Positions 42,235-50,910 of a DNA stretch of 64,000 bases are shown here, in pieces; position 1 is the first letter of the stretch, and every line of letters begins with the position of its first letter. Below the pieces are notes generated by a model. That model did not search any database. It was not told the DNA's origin and worked only from the letters and a program-made list of their open reading frames with translations. The DNA comes from Candidatus Gastranaerophilales bacterium. Its GTDB lineage: Bacteria > Cyanobacteriota > Vampirovibrionia > Gastranaerophilales > Gastranaerophilaceae. The stretch is taken from positions 36,108 through 100,107 of the forward strand of contig CALUTP010000008.1 in NCBI GenBank assembly GCA_944323725.1, in the 5' to 3' direction. The translations under genes and the position numbers were made by a program.

Positions 42235-43836
42235 TTAACTTTTTACAGGATTTTTTTCTACATCGACAGTAATTTTAGCGATTTTAGGTTTCTTCATTAA
42301 TAGCATTAATGGTATTACTAAAAAGCATATAATGCCGAAAATTCTAAAAGAATCTATAAATGCCCAAAGTGTTGACTGTTTAACAAGTTCTCCATATAAA
42401 GAATATTGTGACATATATTCTGCAACACTTTGATGTGTATAAGCAGAAAGTGCTCCTGTAGTAGATTGCATTTTTGCTATAAATACAGGGTTGAGATCAT
42501 TAAGTTTCCCTACCATCATATATTGATGAATTTGAGCAAATCTTGTAAGCATAGTTGCCACAAGAGATGTACCAATTGCACTACCAATATTTTTTAATAA
42601 ATTCTGAATACCGGTTGCGTTTGTCATTTGCTCATTTTTTAAGGTATCAAGTGATAAATTCATAATTGGAACCATTGAAAGTCCCATCCCCATTCCCATA
42701 AAAAAGTTTGGAATAGCGATATTCATATTTGAAATTTGCAAATTTAAAGCACCAAAAGCTAATCCAGCACCACCTATAAGTGATAACCCTGCGACAACAA
42801 GAAATCTATTATCAATTCTGTTTGATAATGTTGCAGTCATTATCATTGCTGTCATACTTCCAAATCCTCTAGGCATCATGGTTTCTCCGCTTAAAAATGC
42901 AGTATATCCCATCATACTCTGCAAAAATTGAGGTAATATTGCTAGTGAAGCATATAAAACAGCTTGGATTACTACCTGTATAATTGTACCCGCAGTAAAG
43001 TTCCTATCTTTAAATACCCTTAAATCAACTAGAGATTCTTTATTTGTAATTTGTGAATGGAAAAATAATATGCAAGCAACCACTGACACTCCAAATGTCC
43101 ATCTAATCCAAGTAGCATTAAACCAATCGGCATTATTCCCCTTATCAAGTACGGTCTGTAAGGTTACAAGCCATACGGTAAGATAGAAAAAGCCTCTACC
43201 ATCAATTTTTACATTTTTTTGTTTTTTTGCATAAGGTGGGTCTTCAAGCAATTTATGACAAAGAATCGCTGCAGCACAGCCGAAAGGGACATTTATATAA
43301 AAAATCCAAGGCCAAGTCCAGTTATCTGTAATCCATCCACCAAGAACTGGTCCTATAATGGGGGCTAAAATTACTCCCATACCAAATACGGACATTGCTA
43401 AGCCGCGTTTTTCTTTATCAAAACTCTCTACCATTATAGCCTGAGATATTGGAAGTATTCCTCCCCCGCCAAAGCCTTGTAAGACTCTTGCAAATATCAT
43501 AAATTCAATATTTTTTGCCATTCCGCAAAGCATTGATGCAATTGTAAAAAGCAAAATACTTATTATGAAAAAATTTTTTCTTCCAAATACTTTACTAAAA
43601 AAATCTACAGCCGGAATTACAATCCCTGCAGCTATAAGATAGCTTGTTAAAATCCACATGGATTCATCTCTGGTAGCTGAAAAGCTCCCAGCCATGTGAG
43701 GCAATGCTACGTTTCCAATTGTTCCGTCCAAAACATATATAAATACTGCAAGCATTACAGGGATAACCATTATCCAAGGATTAACTGTTGGTTTCCATTC
43801 TTGAATTATTTCACTTTGATTTTGGTTTTCTTGCAT
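42235..43836 (-). CDS. DHA2-type MFS drug exporter, second copy
   Basis: This is a 14-helix, EmrB/QacA-type proton-driven drug exporter of 533 residues. The early LDGTIGNVALPHMAG pattern, the loop motif FGRKNFF, the antiporter motif C (GMGVILAPIIGPVLGGWITDNWTWPWIFYINVPFG) and GWRW-like WTWPW are clear. It is the last gene of the MarR-EmrA-EmrB-EmrB unit, nine bases after the first pump. The two pumps are clearly related but diverged, so they probably serve different substrates through the same EmrA and TolC. Confidence 0.93.
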   Translation of the reverse strand: MQENQNQSEIIQEWKPTVNPWIMVIPVMLAVFIYVLDGTIGNVALPHMAGSFSATRDESMWILTSYLIAAGIVIPAVDFFSKVFGRKNFFIISILLFTIASMLCGMAKNIEFMIFARVLQGFGGGGILPISQAIMVESFDKEKRGLAMSVFGMGVILAPIIGPVLGGWITDNWTWPWIFYINVPFGCAAAILCHKLLEDPPYAKKQKNVKIDGRGFFYLTVWLVTLQTVLDKGNNADWFNATWIRWTFGVSVVACILFFHSQITNKESLVDLRVFKDRNFTAGTIIQVVIQAVLYASLAILPQFLQSMMGYTAFLSGETMMPRGFGSMTAMIMTATLSNRIDNRFLVVAGLSLIGGAGLAFGALNLQISNMNIAIPNFFMGMGMGLSMVPIMNLSLDTLKNEQMTNATGIQNLLKNIGSAIGTSLVATMLTRFAQIHQYMMVGKLNDLNPVFIAKMQSTTGALSAYTHQSVAEYMSQYSLYGELVKQSTLWAFIDSFRIFGIICFLVIPLMLLMKKPKIAKITVDVEKNPVKS

Positions 43837-43845
43837 TATAATTCC

Positions 43846-45417
43846 TTAATTTTTTCCTTCAGCTTTTTTTTCACTTTTTAATAAAAACATAATCGGAATT
43901 AAAATAAAACATGCAATTGCAAAAACTTTAAATGTTGTCATATATGCACACAAAGTAGATTGTTGTATAAGCTGGTTATAAAGCATTTTCCCTGCCATAT
44001 ATGTTGCATTCATCATATCCCCAGCTTGATGAATAAATGAGTTTGCATATGAACTCAATCTTTCTGCATATACATTATTTAATCCGGTTAAAGATTTTAC
44101 AAGTCCATGTTGATGCACTTGTGAAAATCTAGAAATCATAGTTGCTACAAGAGATGTACCAATTGCACCTCCAATAGTTTTTAAAAGATTTTGAAAACCT
44201 GAAGCATTTGTCATTTGTTCATCTTTTAAAGTTATACATGATAAAGTTGTAATTGGCATCATCGTAAAGACAAGTCCTACCCCAAATATGAAATTTGGTA
44301 TGACAATATTCATCATGCTTATTTGTAAATTTAAATCACTAAGCATCCAACCTCCGATGCCTAAACAAGTTAATCCTACAATACCATAATTTTTGTAGCT
44401 TATTCGGCCTCCTATTCCGCCGAATATTGCTAATGCAGTAAAAGCTCCCAAACCTCTAGGCATAATTGCAACTCCGCTTGTAAAAGCGTCATATCCCATC
44501 ATGTTTTGAAGCATTTGAGGTAATATCGCTAGTGATGCAAGCAATACTGCGTTAATTAATATAAGCATAATTGTTCCAAAAAGAAAATTAATATCTTTTA
44601 ATACATCTAATTTAATAAGTGGTTTTTTACCTTTAATTTGTGATATGAAAAATGAAATACAACCTATTAAAGCGATTGCACTTAACCAGCAAATCCAAGG
44701 TGCATTAAACCAGTCAGCGTCATTCCCTTTATCAAATACAATCTGTAATGGAATTAACCAGACACAAAGCCATAAAAACCCGAATTTATCTAAGTGAGTA
44801 TTTGGCTGACGCCTTGCATAAGGCGGATCTTCAAGGAATTTTTTTGCAAGTGCTATACATAAAAATCCTACAGGTACATTAATGAAAAATATGTAAGGCC
44901 AAGACCAGTTTTCAGTTATATAACCGCCCATAACAGGCCCAAGAATAGGTGCTACAACTACTACAAGTCCAAAAACAGCCATTGCTTTATTACGTGCTTC
45001 ACCTTTAAAGCTTTCCATACATATAGCCTGCGCCATAGGCATTAAACATCCTCCGCCAAAGCCCTGTAATGCTCTTGCAATAACTATCATCCCAATCGAT
45101 TGTGCTGTTCCGCACATGAATGATGCTATTGTAAAGATAAATACACCAAGCATAAAAAAGTTTTTTCTTCCCATAAATTTACAAAAAAAGTCAATCATAG
45201 GAATTACAATACTGCTTGCCATTAAATAACTCGTTAAAACCCATATGGATTCTTGATTACTGACAGAGTATGTACCTGCAATATGCGGTAAAGCTACGTT
45301 TGCAACTGTCTCATCTAATGCATACATAAAAGTTGCTATCATAACAGGCATGATAATAAACCAAGGGTTTGTTTTAGGTTTCCATTCTTCTTGCTGTATT
45401 ATTTCTTCTTGTTTCAT
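43846..45417 (-). CDS. DHA2-type MFS drug exporter, first copy
   Basis: This 523-residue EmrB-type transporter has ALDETVANVALPHIAG at helix 1, MGRKNFFMLG in the first loop, the antiporter motif GPVMGGYITENWSWPYIFFINVPVG, and 14 predicted helices. It would sit in the inner membrane and pass substrates to the adaptor EmrA and the TolC channel. The gap to emrA contains a hairpin with a T run, so its expression may be lower than that of emrA. It ends nine bases before the second pump gene. Confidence 0.94.
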   Translation of the reverse strand: MKQEEIIQQEEWKPKTNPWFIIMPVMIATFMYALDETVANVALPHIAGTYSVSNQESIWVLTSYLMASSIVIPMIDFFCKFMGRKNFFMLGVFIFTIASFMCGTAQSIGMIVIARALQGFGGGCLMPMAQAICMESFKGEARNKAMAVFGLVVVVAPILGPVMGGYITENWSWPYIFFINVPVGFLCIALAKKFLEDPPYARRQPNTHLDKFGFLWLCVWLIPLQIVFDKGNDADWFNAPWICWLSAIALIGCISFFISQIKGKKPLIKLDVLKDINFLFGTIMLILINAVLLASLAILPQMLQNMMGYDAFTSGVAIMPRGLGAFTALAIFGGIGGRISYKNYGIVGLTCLGIGGWMLSDLNLQISMMNIVIPNFIFGVGLVFTMMPITTLSCITLKDEQMTNASGFQNLLKTIGGAIGTSLVATMISRFSQVHQHGLVKSLTGLNNVYAERLSSYANSFIHQAGDMMNATYMAGKMLYNQLIQQSTLCAYMTTFKVFAIACFILIPIMFLLKSEKKAEGKN

Positions 45418-45433
45418 ATAATTATCCTTTTTA

Positions 45434-45471
45434 AAAAAGTGAGCCGGATGATTCCCCGTTACTCACTTTTT
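45434..45471 (-). terminator. hairpin with T run between emrA and the pumps
   Basis: AAAAAGTGAG (45434-45443) pairs with CTCACTTTTT (45462-45471); a GC-rich inner part may extend the stem. On the minus strand it ends in a T run, inside what is otherwise one operon, so it is either an attenuator or a partial terminator. Confidence 0.65.
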
Positions 45472-45492
45472 AAAACTCTCCTTCTTATTATA

Positions 45493-46494
45493 TTATTTAA
45501 CTTTAACTTTTGGTACAACTGACATTCCTGGTACTATGTTATATTCATTCGGGTCTATTTTTTCGGTGAATACAATTTTTACTGGAATTCTTTGTACAAT
45601 TTTTACGAATGATCCTACTGCATTTTCTGGCGGGAACAAACTTGATTTTGCACCGGAACTTCTTTGGATACTATCAATTTTACCTTTGAAAACGTGATTA
45701 GGATATGTATCAATTTTAATATCAACAGGCTGTTCTGGTTTCATATGTCTTAATTGGTTTTCTTTGTAGTTTGCAACAACCCATACATTATTTGGAACAA
45801 TCACAAATAAAGGTGAACCAGGTTGTACATACATACCTACTTCAACTCTTCTATTAGATACAGTTCCATCTTGAGGTGCTATAACTTTTGTATATTTAAG
45901 ATTTTGTAAAGCTTTATCCCTTTCAGCTTTTACTGCTCTTAAATCAGCATCAGCAACTTTATCATTGGATGATGAAAGTAATGATTCTTCAGCTTGTGTT
46001 AAATTAGCCTGCGCAGCATCATATTTCGCTTGAGCTGCATCCAAAGTCTGTTTTGATACTGCTCCTGATTCAAATAGTTTTGTATATCTATCTAAATCTT
46101 TTTTTGCTACTTCTATATTTGTCTGCATTGCTTTAAAATTAGCTTTTGCATTTTTTTGATTTAATAAAGTCCTTTGATAATTAGCTTCTGCTTTATCTAA
46201 TGCAATTTTATAATCAGTATCATCAATTTCTGCAACAACCATACCTGCTTTAATTGGTTGGTTATCTTTTACATATACTTTAGTTATATGTCCTGAAATT
46301 TTTGGAGATACTTGCACTGTTGTAGTTTCAACATAAGCATCGTCTGTAGTCTGGTATATCAAAGCATCATGTACAAAGTATCCAACTGCTCCTAGCAATA
46401 TTATGCCTATAATTGCTCCGATTGTTCTTTTTCTGCCTTTTGGGGCTTCTTTTTTCTCATCTTCTTTAATTTCTGTTGTTTTTTCGTCTTCCAT
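45493..46494 (-). CDS. emrA: EmrA/HlyD-type periplasmic adaptor
   Basis: This 333-residue membrane-fusion protein links an EmrB-type pump to TolC. It has one N-terminal membrane helix (RTIGAIIGIILLGAVGYFVH), the lipoyl half-motif VQVSPKISGHITKVYVKDNQPIKAGMVVAEID, and a long alpha-helical hairpin (about residues 95-200) rich in Ala/Lys. The returning lipoyl half (LKYTKVIAPQDGTVSNRRVEVGMYVQPG) and the beta barrel (NYKENQLRHMKPEQPVDIKIDTYP) complete it. The start at 46494 has GAGGTTAAAA upstream. It follows marR closely and is presumably repressed with it. Confidence 0.95.
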   Translation of the reverse strand: MEDEKTTEIKEDEKKEAPKGRKRTIGAIIGIILLGAVGYFVHDALIYQTTDDAYVETTTVQVSPKISGHITKVYVKDNQPIKAGMVVAEIDDTDYKIALDKAEANYQRTLLNQKNAKANFKAMQTNIEVAKKDLDRYTKLFESGAVSKQTLDAAQAKYDAAQANLTQAEESLLSSSNDKVADADLRAVKAERDKALQNLKYTKVIAPQDGTVSNRRVEVGMYVQPGSPLFVIVPNNVWVVANYKENQLRHMKPEQPVDIKIDTYPNHVFKGKIDSIQRSSGAKSSLFPPENAVGSFVKIVQRIPVKIVFTEKIDPNEYNIVPGMSVVPKVKVK

Positions 46495-46517
46495 TTTTAA
46501 CCTCATTATCAGTATTA

Positions 46518-46988
46518 TTATATATTCATATTTACAAGTTCTTCTAAATGTTTTCTAAATATTCTTAATGCTTCTTGTAATTTGTCAATTTCTTCTTGTG
46601 AAAAGTCACATGAAACATTATTTTGAAGATATGATTTAATTTTTTGATTAGTTTCAGATAATTTTTTATTTCCCTCATCTGTAATTATCATCTTTTTAAT
46701 TAATCTATTATTTTTAATATCAACAACTCTTGTTATAAATTTCTTTTCTTCAAGAGAATTTAAAATTCTACCAGTATTAGCTCTATCTTTAAGGATTAAT
46801 TTAGCTAAATCTCTTTGACAAATTCCGGGGTGACAAAAAATTGTATCAAGTGCAGCATGCTCTTCTGGAGATAGCCCTAATGCTAATCTATCAAAAATTT
46901 GTACTCCTAAAAGTTTCATAACTCTTGCTGTTAATTCTATATCATAATATATAGTATCAGTATAGTGTTTTCTAAGTTCTTCAGTCAT
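46518..46988 (-). CDS. MarR-family repressor of the efflux locus
   Basis: This 156-residue winged-helix regulator has a dimerising N-terminus, the helix-turn-helix (HPGICQRDLAKLILKDRANTGRILNSLEEKKFI) and the wing (RVVDIKNNRLIKKMIITDEG). Position at the head of the emrA-pump unit, divergent from tolC, is the classical arrangement of a self-regulating drug-efflux repressor. A near-palindromic 16-mer in the shared intergenic region is its likely operator, and a second copy exists at 59173-59188. Confidence 0.93.
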   Translation of the reverse strand: MTEELRKHYTDTIYYDIELTARVMKLLGVQIFDRLALGLSPEEHAALDTIFCHPGICQRDLAKLILKDRANTGRILNSLEEKKFITRVVDIKNNRLIKKMIITDEGNKKLSETNQKIKSYLQNNVSCDFSQEEIDKLQEALRIFRKHLEELVNMNI

Positions 46989-47032
46989 TCTATTTCCGTT
47001 TCAAATTTTAAATATCTGTTGTAAAAAAAATA

Positions 47033-47048
47033 TGTTGCATTTACAACA
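47033..47048. promoter_or_regulatory. probable MarR operator between efflux operon and tolC
   Basis: TGTTGCATTTACAACA is nearly symmetrical (TGTTG ... CAACA) and overlaps the -35 box of the tolC promoter. A related half-site, TGTTGTAA, lies at 47017-47024. Confidence 0.65.
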
Positions 47049-47068
47049 ACATTATGCTAACATAGTAT
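47040..47068 (+). promoter_or_regulatory. sigma-70 promoter of tolC
   Basis: TTTACA (47040-47045), 17 bases, TAGTAT (47063-47068). The -35 box lies within the probable operator. Confidence 0.55.
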
Positions 47069-47107
47069 TATAAAAAAAGCAAGTAATATTATTAGAAGGA
47101 AAAAAAG

Positions 47108-48511
47108 TTGAAAAAGATATTAACATTAACACTTTTGGCAAGTTTTACGGCGATGAATTTCATGCCTCTTGCTGTATTTGCAAAAGATAAAACAAATACC
47201 TCTGCCCCTAAACAATTTAAAAGTACTGTTAAGAAAAGTAAAGATAAAAAAGTTTCAGATGATTATAAATATGCTTATGTCAATATGGATTGGTGGTCTG
47301 AATTTAATGATCCGATTTTAAGTGATTATATTGATAAAGCTATAAAAAATAATTATGACTTAAAAATGGCAACATTAAATGTTGAAGAATATTATCAAAA
47401 TGTAAAACTTCAATTCGCAAATGAATTACCTATGGCAGGTATAGGTTTTTCTCCAGCTTTAACCAAAATGCCTGGACAGACAAATACTCATATGTTATTT
47501 GTAGCACCAGCACTTGTGAATTATGAAGCTGATATTTTCTTAAAAAATCATGATAAAACAAAATCTGTTAAAAAACTTTATGAAGGTTCAAAATTAGATG
47601 AAAGAGCGGCATATATTTCAATAGCTTCATCAGTCGGTACAGTATATTTAAATATTGTGAAACTTGATAAGACAATTGAACTTCAAAAAGAAATAGTTGA
47701 TGCAAGACAAAATATATATGATTTAATGTTATTAAGCAATAAAGAAGGTTTGACCTCAACAGCAGATACTGTTAAAGCTAATAAAGCTCTAGTAAAAGGG
47801 CAAACAGATCTAGTAGAGTTAGAAAAACAAAGAGAAACTCTTTTAAATCAATTTTGTGTGCTAATAGGTGAAAGTCCGGAAAATGCTTCTGAAATAAAAA
47901 GAAGTTCTTTGGATAGCATAAAATTTGACAGAACAATACCTGAATCAATTTCATCAGATATAATTGTGCAAAGACCTGATTATTTAAGAGCAGAATTAAT
48001 GGTAGAAAAAGCGGGTATTGATGTAAAAGTAGCAAAGAAAGAATTTTTGCCTACAATAAATCTGACAGGTTTAGCATTTTTTAACGCTGGGGATTTTGGC
48101 AATATTTTTACTACAAAAAATATGCTGCTCTCATTAGCTGGCGGACTTCTACTCCCTGTATTCACAGGCGGTTCAAGGGTTGCAAATTTAAGATTAAAAA
48201 AGGCAACATATGAAAGAATATTGCAAGATTACTACAAAACTAATTTAACAGCTATTCAGGAAGTAAATGATGCTCTGGTTATATCAAAAATGGACAAGAC
48301 AAAAATGGATCAAACATTAAAACAAGCTAAACTTGAAAAAGCCGATTATAGTTATAACGAAGATAAATTTAACCATGGCACAATTTCTAAATTGGATTTA
48401 CTTCAGTTTAAAGAAAACCTCCTTGCAATTGACCAGCTGGTTGCTCAACAAAAAGTCGAATGTATGGTAAATTCTGTCGGCTTGTATAAAGCGACAGCAA
48501 GTAAAATATAA
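47108..48511 (+). CDS. TolC-type outer-membrane efflux channel
   Basis: This 467-residue outer-membrane factor has a signal peptide (KKILTLTLLASFTAMNFMPLAVFAKD) and the two repeated helical OEP halves. The early DWWSEFNDPILSDYIDKAI and the second-half RPDYLRAELMVEKAGIDVKVAKKEFLPTINL are typical of the NodT/TolC branch. The start codon is TTG with GAAGGA upstream, which may keep expression low. It is divergent from marR-emrA and completes a tripartite pump. A terminator follows. Confidence 0.92.
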   Translation: MKKILTLTLLASFTAMNFMPLAVFAKDKTNTSAPKQFKSTVKKSKDKKVSDDYKYAYVNMDWWSEFNDPILSDYIDKAIKNNYDLKMATLNVEEYYQNVKLQFANELPMAGIGFSPALTKMPGQTNTHMLFVAPALVNYEADIFLKNHDKTKSVKKLYEGSKLDERAAYISIASSVGTVYLNIVKLDKTIELQKEIVDARQNIYDLMLLSNKEGLTSTADTVKANKALVKGQTDLVELEKQRETLLNQFCVLIGESPENASEIKRSSLDSIKFDRTIPESISSDIIVQRPDYLRAELMVEKAGIDVKVAKKEFLPTINLTGLAFFNAGDFGNIFTTKNMLLSLAGGLLLPVFTGGSRVANLRLKKATYERILQDYYKTNLTAIQEVNDALVISKMDKTKMDQTLKQAKLEKADYSYNEDKFNHGTISKLDLLQFKENLLAIDQLVAQQKVECMVNSVGLYKATASKI

Positions 48512-48564
48512 CTATATAACACTTAAATAATCATCACCTCTTTACTTATTAGAAGTAAAGCTTG

Positions 48565-48590
48565 CCGGTAAGAAATTACCGGTTTTTTTT
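48565..48590 (+). terminator. terminator of tolC
   Basis: CCGGTAA (48565-48571), loop GAAA, TTACCGG (48576-48582), then eight T. Confidence 0.92.
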
Positions 48591-48613
48591 ATTGTGATAA
48601 AAATGAAAACTTT

Positions 48614-48943
48614 CTATTCACTTTCCCACCGTTTAGCATCAAATTTTAAATCTTTAACATTAAGCTTTAAAGATTCTAAATAAGGTTTTAACTTTACTAA
48701 TATTTGAGTTTTTTTAAGCATTAATTCTTGTGCAACAATTGAATTTTCACAGGCAATAACCATAACTCCTCCACCTATCATGGAATATGGTCTTGATTTT
48801 GAAGCAAATTTTGCACCTGCAGCTTTTCCCCAGAATTTATATAAATTACTTCGGGTCATTGCTTTTTTGAAGGTCTTGTCTTCAAGTAATTCTGCAATAA
48901 TAGCATCTGTTCCTACAAAATCTGTGTATAATACTTTCTTCAA
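48614..48943 (-). CDS. dciA: DciA-like (DUF721) replicative helicase loader
   Basis: The 109-residue protein has the DUF721 KH-like domain: IAELLEDKTFKKAM, then YKFWGKAAGAKFASKSRPYSMIGGGVMVIACENSIVAQELMLKKTQIL, and a short C-terminal tail. DciA is the ancestral bacterial loader of DnaB helicase and is the usual one where DnaC/DnaI are absent, as in most cyanobacteria. The characteristic tryptophan (FWGKAAG) is present. It is divergent from the phosphoesterase gene at 48981. The function is by family. Confidence 0.85.
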   Translation of the reverse strand: MKKVLYTDFVGTDAIIAELLEDKTFKKAMTRSNLYKFWGKAAGAKFASKSRPYSMIGGGVMVIACENSIVAQELMLKKTQILVKLKPYLESLKLNVKDLKFDAKRWESE

Positions 48944-48945
48944 TT

Positions 48946-48974
48946 TTGCATCCCCAAATTTTTTATGATAAAAT
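48946..48974 (+). promoter_or_regulatory. promoter of a leaderless nrnA-yihY transcript
   Basis: TTGCAT (48946-48951), 17 bases, TAAAAT (48969-48974), then six bases and the ATG. The same boxes and spacings occur at the TrmB gene (58427-58455). Confidence 0.7.
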
Positions 48975-48980
48975 AATTGA

Positions 48981-49946
48981 ATGGATTGTATTCAATTAAA
49001 TAATATCATAAAAGCCTCTAAAAATATATTGATTATTTCACATTTAAATCCGGATGGAGATACCCTAGGTTCAATGTGCGGGCTGTATTCAGGGATAAAG
49101 GATAATTTTAAAAAGAAAGCTGATATGCTTTTATTATCAAAACTACCGTCAGTATATGAATTTCTTCCATTTATAAAAGAGGCGAAACATATTTCGGAAT
49201 TTGATAAATCAAGAGAATATGATTTAGTTATTAATGTGGATGTAGCATCATATGATAGAATGTGTGATTCTTCGATATTTTTCGAAAAAGCCGCAAATAC
49301 AGCAAATATTGATCATCACAAGACAAATGAAGGATATGCAAAAATAAATTTTGTAGAACCTAATGCGAGTTCAACAGGTGAAGTATTATTCGGGCTTATG
49401 AAAGAAATGGAATGGAAAATAAGCCTTGATACAGCTATTTGTCTTTATACTGCAATTTTAACAGATACAGGTTCGTTCAGATTTGATAATACGTCACCTA
49501 GGGCTTTGAATTTTGCGTCAGAACTTGTAAATATAGGAGTAAAACCGTCTCAAATTTATAAATACTGTTATGAAAGTAATTCAAAGGCATTAGTGTTATT
49601 TCAGGCTCATTGTATTGGTAAAGCAATGTTTGAAGATGATAACAGAATTGTATATACAATTGTTTATAAAAAAGATATGGAAAAATTTTGTGCTGGCGAG
49701 GATTGCACTGAAGGTTTGACTGAAAAACTTAGAGCAATTAATACAACGGAGGTAGCTTTTGTTGTTAAAGAATTAAATTCTAATATGTCAAAAATTTCAA
49801 TGCGCAGCAAAAATACAGATGTAGCAGAAATATGCTCTGTATTTGGTGGAGGCGGTCACAAACTTGCAGCAGGTTGTGTTATAAAGTCTAATACTAAGGA
49901 TGCTGTAAAAAAATTGTTAGAAGAAATTAGAAAACAGAAATCATGA
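48981..49946 (+). CDS. nrnA: DHH-family nanoRNase/pAp phosphatase
   Basis: NrnA degrades very short RNAs and the sulfur-pathway by-product pAp. The metal motifs are all present: SHLNPDGDTLGS, VINVDVAS, the DHH motif in NIDHHKTN, and TDTGSFRF. The C-terminal DHHA1 substrate domain closes with FGGGGHKLAAGC. Length 321 fits. It overlaps the next gene by ATGA, so translation is coupled to the YihY-type membrane protein. Confidence 0.93.
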   Translation: MDCIQLNNIIKASKNILIISHLNPDGDTLGSMCGLYSGIKDNFKKKADMLLLSKLPSVYEFLPFIKEAKHISEFDKSREYDLVINVDVASYDRMCDSSIFFEKAANTANIDHHKTNEGYAKINFVEPNASSTGEVLFGLMKEMEWKISLDTAICLYTAILTDTGSFRFDNTSPRALNFASELVNIGVKPSQIYKYCYESNSKALVLFQAHCIGKAMFEDDNRIVYTIVYKKDMEKFCAGEDCTEGLTEKLRAINTTEVAFVVKELNSNMSKISMRSKNTDVAEICSVFGGGGHKLAAGCVIKSNTKDAVKKLLEEIRKQKS

Positions 49947-50860
49947 AGAAATTCGGATTAAAAATAGATGGATTTTATAGAGCATTGACTCGTCTTGTTA
50001 TTTCCGTAATCAAAAATGATTTTTACGGAATGGCAGCTGAAATGGGATTTATGATGGTAATAGGAATTTTCCCGTTCATGCTATTTCTTACAGCAGTATT
50101 TGGCTGGATGGGGAATAAATCTCTTATGGATCCTATTTTAGGTTTTCTTTCAACATTTATGCCAGAGCAGGCTATGGAACTTATAATAACAGTTCTTTCT
50201 GAGGCTATGATTTTTTCACATGGAAGATTAATGGCAATTATTGGTTTTTGTGTTACCCTTATTCTTTCAACAAATGCTATGGCTGTGGTGTTGAAAGGTT
50301 TAAATAGAGCTTATAAAGTTGAAGAGACTAGAAATTTTGTATATACCAGAATTCTTTCACTGCTTATGGTATTTGTAGATACTATGGTTTTGTTTTTAAC
50401 TATCAACCTTATTGTATTTGGTAAAGTTATTATAGGATTTTTAATAACCCATATTCATATTTCAAAAGTGCTTGCTATTATATTATTGACGCTTCGTTGG
50501 CCTGTTGCGTTTGCTGCGCTTTATTTAATGGCATTTTTAAGTTATTATATCCTGCCGGATTTACGTGGGAATGAGCGTTTTAAACGTAAAAGTGCTATAC
50601 CAGGGACTTTCTTTTTTACTATGTTCTGGCTGGCAGGTTCTTGGGGTTTTTCAATTTATGTCAATAATTTGAGAACTTATAATATGGTATATGGTACGAT
50701 TGGTGCATTTGCAGTTTTGATGGTATGGCTTTATTATACGTCTATTTTGATACTTATAGGCGGGGAAATAAATTCTCAAGTTTATAACAAGCTGAATGAA
50801 AAAGCCCGTGAAATTCAATCTGATTTAGATGCCTTGAAAAAGAAAGATAATAATACATAA
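49943..50860 (+). CDS. YihY/BrkB-family inner-membrane protein
   Basis: This 305-residue polytopic protein of the YihY (formerly called RNase BN) family has about six helices. Family-typical stretches are FYGMAAEMGFMMVIGIFPFMLFLTAV, KGLNRAYKVEETR, ALYLMAFLSYYILPD and the closing YGTIGAFAVLMVWLYYTSILILIGGEINSQ. The molecular role of the family is not established; it is not a nuclease. It follows nrnA with a 4-base overlap and ends with a charged cytoplasmic tail. Confidence 0.88.
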   Translation: MKKFGLKIDGFYRALTRLVISVIKNDFYGMAAEMGFMMVIGIFPFMLFLTAVFGWMGNKSLMDPILGFLSTFMPEQAMELIITVLSEAMIFSHGRLMAIIGFCVTLILSTNAMAVVLKGLNRAYKVEETRNFVYTRILSLLMVFVDTMVLFLTINLIVFGKVIIGFLITHIHISKVLAIILLTLRWPVAFAALYLMAFLSYYILPDLRGNERFKRKSAIPGTFFFTMFWLAGSWGFSIYVNNLRTYNMVYGTIGAFAVLMVWLYYTSILILIGGEINSQVYNKLNEKAREIQSDLDALKKKDNNT

Positions 50861-50875
50861 TTGAGGCTTTTCTGG

Positions 50876-50904
50876 TTGACAATTACTGCTTAAATGGCTA
50901 TAAT
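50876..50904 (+). promoter_or_regulatory. consensus promoter of leaderless hisS
   Basis: TTGACA (50876-50881), 17 bases, TATAAT (50899-50904), both perfect consensus. The ATG at 50911 follows after six bases, so the A should be the first transcribed base. Confidence 0.85.
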
Positions 50905-50910
50905 TGCTTT

